From assembly GCF_020447305.1 (NCBI RefSeq), contig NZ_CP095732.1, positions 1,024,501-1,088,500 of the forward strand: a DNA stretch of 64,000 nt. The letters are read 5' to 3'. Below the pieces are notes generated by a model, which had not been told where the DNA came from, did not search any database, and saw only the letters and a program-made list of their open reading frames with translations. Positions within the stretch are counted from its first letter, which is position 1, and every line of letters starts with the position of its first letter. Made by a program: the position numbers and the translations under genes. The stretch is from Abyssibius alkaniclasticus (GTDB lineage: Bacteria > Pseudomonadota > Alphaproteobacteria > Rhodobacterales > Rhodobacteraceae). Positions 61,547 to 64,000 of this stretch are shown in pieces.

Positions 61547-63069
61547 GCGATGCCCCTCGCCGCAAACGCGCCCGCCCGGCCCGCATCATGGGCGGCATTG
61601 CGCAACCGCCTTTCGGGCGGCTGACCCGCCCCTATGCGCCAATCAAGGTCATCAGCGATGATCAGGTCGCGGCCATCCACACCAGCGGGCTGCGGGTTCT
61701 GGCCGAGATCGGCATGAAGGTGCTGCATCCGCCCGCGCGTGATCTGTTCAAGGCGGCGGGCGCGGAAACGCACGGCGAGATGGTGACGTTCGACCCCGAT
61801 TTGGTGGCCGATCTGCTCAAATCTGTGCCCGAGTGCTTTACGCTTGCCGCGCGCAACCCTGATCGGAACCTGTTCCTTGGCGGCGATGACCTGATCTTCG
61901 GCGCGGTCGGCGGCCCGGCCTATGTGATGGATAATGACAAGGGCAAGCGCGACGGCACCTATGCAGAAATGTGCGACTATATCCGCGTGATCCAGTCGCT
62001 CAACATTCTGCACCAGGAGGGCGGCGGCCCGTTCGAGCCGCTCGACCTGCCCGCCAATACCCGCCATCTGGACATTTACCACGCGCAAATCACGCTGCTT
62101 GATAAAAGCTGGCAAACCCAAACCCTTGGCCATGCGCGCACGATGGACGGGATCGAAATGGCCGCCATCTCAATGGGCATAACGCCCGAGGGGCTGAAAG
62201 ATGTGCCGATGTTGCTGGGCATCATCAATACCAACTCGCCGCTGCAACTCGATGTGCCAATGGCCGAAGGGCTGATCGCGATGGCCAGCTTTGGGCAGGT
62301 TGTGGCGATTACCCCCTTCACGCTGGCCGGGGCCATGTCGCCGGTAACACTGGCCGGCGCGCTTGTGCAGCAACATGCCGAGGCGATGGCCGGGATCATC
62401 CTGACCCAGATCGTGCGGCCCGGCTGCCCGGTCATGTATGGCGGCTTCACCTCGAATGTGGATATGCGCACCGGCTCGCCCGCCTTTGGCACGCCGGAAT
62501 ATGCAAAGGCGGCGCAGGCCTCCGGGCAGTTGGCGCGGCATATCGGCGTGCCGTTCCGCTCGTCCAATGTAACTGCCGCCAACGAGGTGGACGCCCAGGC
62601 GGCCTATGAATCGCAAATGTCGCTATGGGGGGCGATGATGGGCGGCGCGCATCTGGTCAACCATGCGGCAGGCTGGATGCATGGCGGGCTGACCGCCAGT
62701 TTTGAAAAGCTGATCATCGATGCCGAAATGCTGCAAATGATGGCCGCATATTTTGAACCGATCGTGGTGGACGAGGCGAGCATGGCCGTTGATGCCATTG
62801 CCGATGTCGGCCCGGCCGGGCATTTCTTTGGGGCCGAGCATACGATGAAGCGCTATGAAACCGCCTTTTACACGCCGCTCATTTCCAACTGGGACAATTT
62901 TGGCCAGTGGATGCAAAATGGCGGTATTGATGCGCGCACCCGCGCCAACCAGGTGTGGAAGCAGCTGCGCGATGAATATGTGCAGCCGCCAATGGATGAA
63001 GGCATATGCGAGGCGCTTGATGCCTATGTCGCCCGCCGCAAGGAAGACGGCGGCGCCCCGATGAACTAG
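61543..63069 (+). CDS. MttB-family methyltransferase, non-pyrrolysine
   Basis: A 508-residue member of the trimethylamine methyltransferase (MttB, COG5598) superfamily. It reads through with no amber codon, so it is the non-pyrrolysine type, whose characterised members demethylate quaternary amines such as glycine betaine, proline betaine or carnitine, passing the methyl to a corrinoid protein. Blocks such as GLRVLAEIGMKVLHPPARDLFKAAGAE, PAYVMD, ITPFTLAGAMSPVTLAGALVQQHAEAMAGI and HAAGWMHGGLTASFEKLIIDAEML are typical. No corrinoid protein gene is in the window. Coupled to the flavoprotein, it suggests a two-step demethylation route. Confidence 0.88.
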   Translation: MSDAPRRKRARPARIMGGIAQPPFGRLTRPYAPIKVISDDQVAAIHTSGLRVLAEIGMKVLHPPARDLFKAAGAETHGEMVTFDPDLVADLLKSVPECFTLAARNPDRNLFLGGDDLIFGAVGGPAYVMDNDKGKRDGTYAEMCDYIRVIQSLNILHQEGGGPFEPLDLPANTRHLDIYHAQITLLDKSWQTQTLGHARTMDGIEMAAISMGITPEGLKDVPMLLGIINTNSPLQLDVPMAEGLIAMASFGQVVAITPFTLAGAMSPVTLAGALVQQHAEAMAGIILTQIVRPGCPVMYGGFTSNVDMRTGSPAFGTPEYAKAAQASGQLARHIGVPFRSSNVTAANEVDAQAAYESQMSLWGAMMGGAHLVNHAAGWMHGGLTASFEKLIIDAEMLQMMAAYFEPIVVDEASMAVDAIADVGPAGHFFGAEHTMKRYETAFYTPLISNWDNFGQWMQNGGIDARTRANQVWKQLRDEYVQPPMDEGICEALDAYVARRKEDGGAPMN

Positions 63070-64000
63070 CTGCTGCTGCTGGCTGGAAAGGCAATTTCGG
63101 CAATGCCGGGCACGCGCCGCGCTGGCGAATTGCGAAAATCCGACCCGAGCAAGCCGCGAAACAGCGCAATCACTTGCGGCGATGACATGGCAACCGCGTG
63201 GTTGCCCAGGTCGCTGTCTTCAAAGCTCGACAGATCGACCACATTCACACCCATCTGTTGCAGCCGGCTGAAATCCGTCACCCGCCCCAGCCGCGCACGG
63301 TTGCCGCTGATGCGTTCGGACAGTTGCAGAACAAGGTCATTCTGGGCCACCAGCACCCAAAGCTGCGCAGGGAAACGGCCCAGCCGCGCGATCTGGCTTT
63401 CAAACAGTTCAAGGTTGATGTCGGGCGACATCAGAATCACATCGGACAGGCGCGAAAATGCGGCGGTATTGCCGCCAATCGCCATCTGCCGCAGGGTTTC
63501 CATAACCAGCAGGCAGCCCATAGAATGCGCCAGAATGCGAATTTTGCGCCGCTCGCTGCGCGCCAGGGCAGTCAGCAGCGCCTCTAGCCCGTCGCGCGAA
63601 ATGGCTACAGAGTCGCGGTCTTCCAGATAGCCGACCGCCGTGGCCGCCGAGGCCCATGAATAGCTGATTTGCGGACCGGGGATTTGATAGTCAAACGCCA
63701 TTTGCGCGTGGCGATAGACCACCTCGGCCAATGTGTAATTGTAGCCATGCACGAAAATCTGCACTTCATCGCGGGCGCTGCCGGTGGCTGTTACCTGTGC
63801 CAGAAAGCTGGCCATAGTGTCATAGCGGCGCGTTTCCAGAACGCCAAGCCTGTCGGAATTGTCGCGCCCGGCCAGCGGCAATTCGACCTGCCCAACCTCA
63901 TGCGCGGCGGGAATGCGCACATCGACCCGGCCAAAGGCGGGGGCATCGCCGCGCCCGTCACCGGGGTTGAGCTGCGCATCGACCTTGCGGTCGGTGGCCA
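63066..64000 (-). CDS. Alpha/beta hydrolase (DUF900 type), 5' end outside window
   Basis: The frame is open to the window edge, giving at least 311 residues of an alpha/beta hydrolase of the DUF900 type. The block FGRVDVRIPAAHEVGQVELP near the visible start is a typical feature of the N-terminal part, followed by QIFVHGYNYTLAEVVYRHAQ (oxyanion side) and the nucleophile in ILAHSMGCLLVME; ISYSWASAATAVGYLEDRDS lies between. A possible internal start at 63920 is rejected because homologous sequence continues before it. The function is not known; the serine-glutarine tail (SSSS) is unusual only in being short. Convergent four-base overlap with the MttB gene. Confidence 0.85.
   Translation of the reverse strand, partial: ATDRKVDAQLNPGDGRGDAPAFGRVDVRIPAAHEVGQVELPLAGRDNSDRLGVLETRRYDTMASFLAQVTATGSARDEVQIFVHGYNYTLAEVVYRHAQMAFDYQIPGPQISYSWASAATAVGYLEDRDSVAISRDGLEALLTALARSERRKIRILAHSMGCLLVMETLRQMAIGGNTAAFSRLSDVILMSPDINLELFESQIARLGRFPAQLWVLVAQNDLVLQLSERISGNRARLGRVTDFSRLQQMGVNVVDLSSFEDSDLGNHAVAMSSPQVIALFRGLLGSDFRNSPARRVPGIAEIAFPASSSS

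Noticed and set aside
61543-63069. Pyrrolysine-containing MttB
   Set aside because: The frame has no internal amber codon and the neighbouring genes give no sign of a pyrrolysine system, so it is a non-pyrrolysine relative.

Overview
This is a GC-rich stretch of bacterial chromosome, coding on both strands and packed with short operons whose genes often share ATGA, GTGA or TTGA start/stop overlaps. Three TRAP-type systems or components, several ABC importers, a neighbouring tamA-tamB pair, FadR-type GntR and RpiR regulators and an imelysin/di-heme iron operon suggest an alphaproteobacterium, most likely of the Rhodobacterales (Roseobacter/Paracoccus group). That placement is inferred from gene content. 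No rRNA, tRNA, CRISPR array, prophage, insertion sequence or origin was seen, and no gap between genes exceeds about 210 bases.

Layout. (1) 1-8519: the end of an IlvD/Edd dehydratase; a sugar ABC importer (binding protein and two permeases, no ATPase) running into a small unknown gene and two tandem deacetylase-like proteins; on the other strand a GH4 glycosidase and a cupin-like protein; then a DeoR regulator. (2) 8516-11180: a three-gene operon of SDR, 4-hydroxy-2-oxovalerate aldolase and acylating acetaldehyde dehydrogenase. (3) 11387-21284: a divergent locus that reads as a complete non-phosphorylating L-fucose (or similar 6-deoxy-sugar or pentose) pathway: mutarotase, aldose dehydrogenase, lactonase, UxaA-type dehydratase, DHRS6-like SDR, diketo-acid hydrolase, a ribose-type ABC importer and a GntR regulator with a clear operator. 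(4) 21366-29771: a YhiN-type flavoprotein; a BKACE enzyme with a class III aminotransferase; an RpiR regulator; a TAXI-type TRAP transporter with a universal stress protein. (5) 29793-35518: tamA-tamB, for outer-membrane assembly. (6) 35624-42498: an amidase divergent from a thiolase, a DctPQM TRAP transporter and an HSD10-like dehydrogenase, probably acid uptake with beta-oxidation-like breakdown. (7) 42495-47444: a periplasmic iron operon (imelysin, di-heme protein, second imelysin-like protein, DUF1513 protein). (8) 47538-51203: a TetR-controlled ABC-2 exporter. (9) 51307-63069: a TetR regulator, a dipeptide-type ABC importer with a CocE/NonD hydrolase, and, divergent from it, a trimethylamine-dehydrogenase-like flavoprotein coupled to a non-pyrrolysine MttB-family methyltransferase. 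(10) 63066-64000: an alpha/beta hydrolase cut by the window edge.

Taken together the window is a scavenging region: importers, each with its own catabolic enzymes and local regulator, plus two housekeeping envelope and iron loci. The parts most worth following up are the flavoprotein/MttB pair with altered active-site residues, the tandem deacetylase-like proteins that have lost the catalytic acidic motif, the aldolase/acetaldehyde dehydrogenase pair with no meta-cleavage genes around it, the second imelysin without its metal motif, and several well-formed operators, one of which implies a leaderless regulator transcript.
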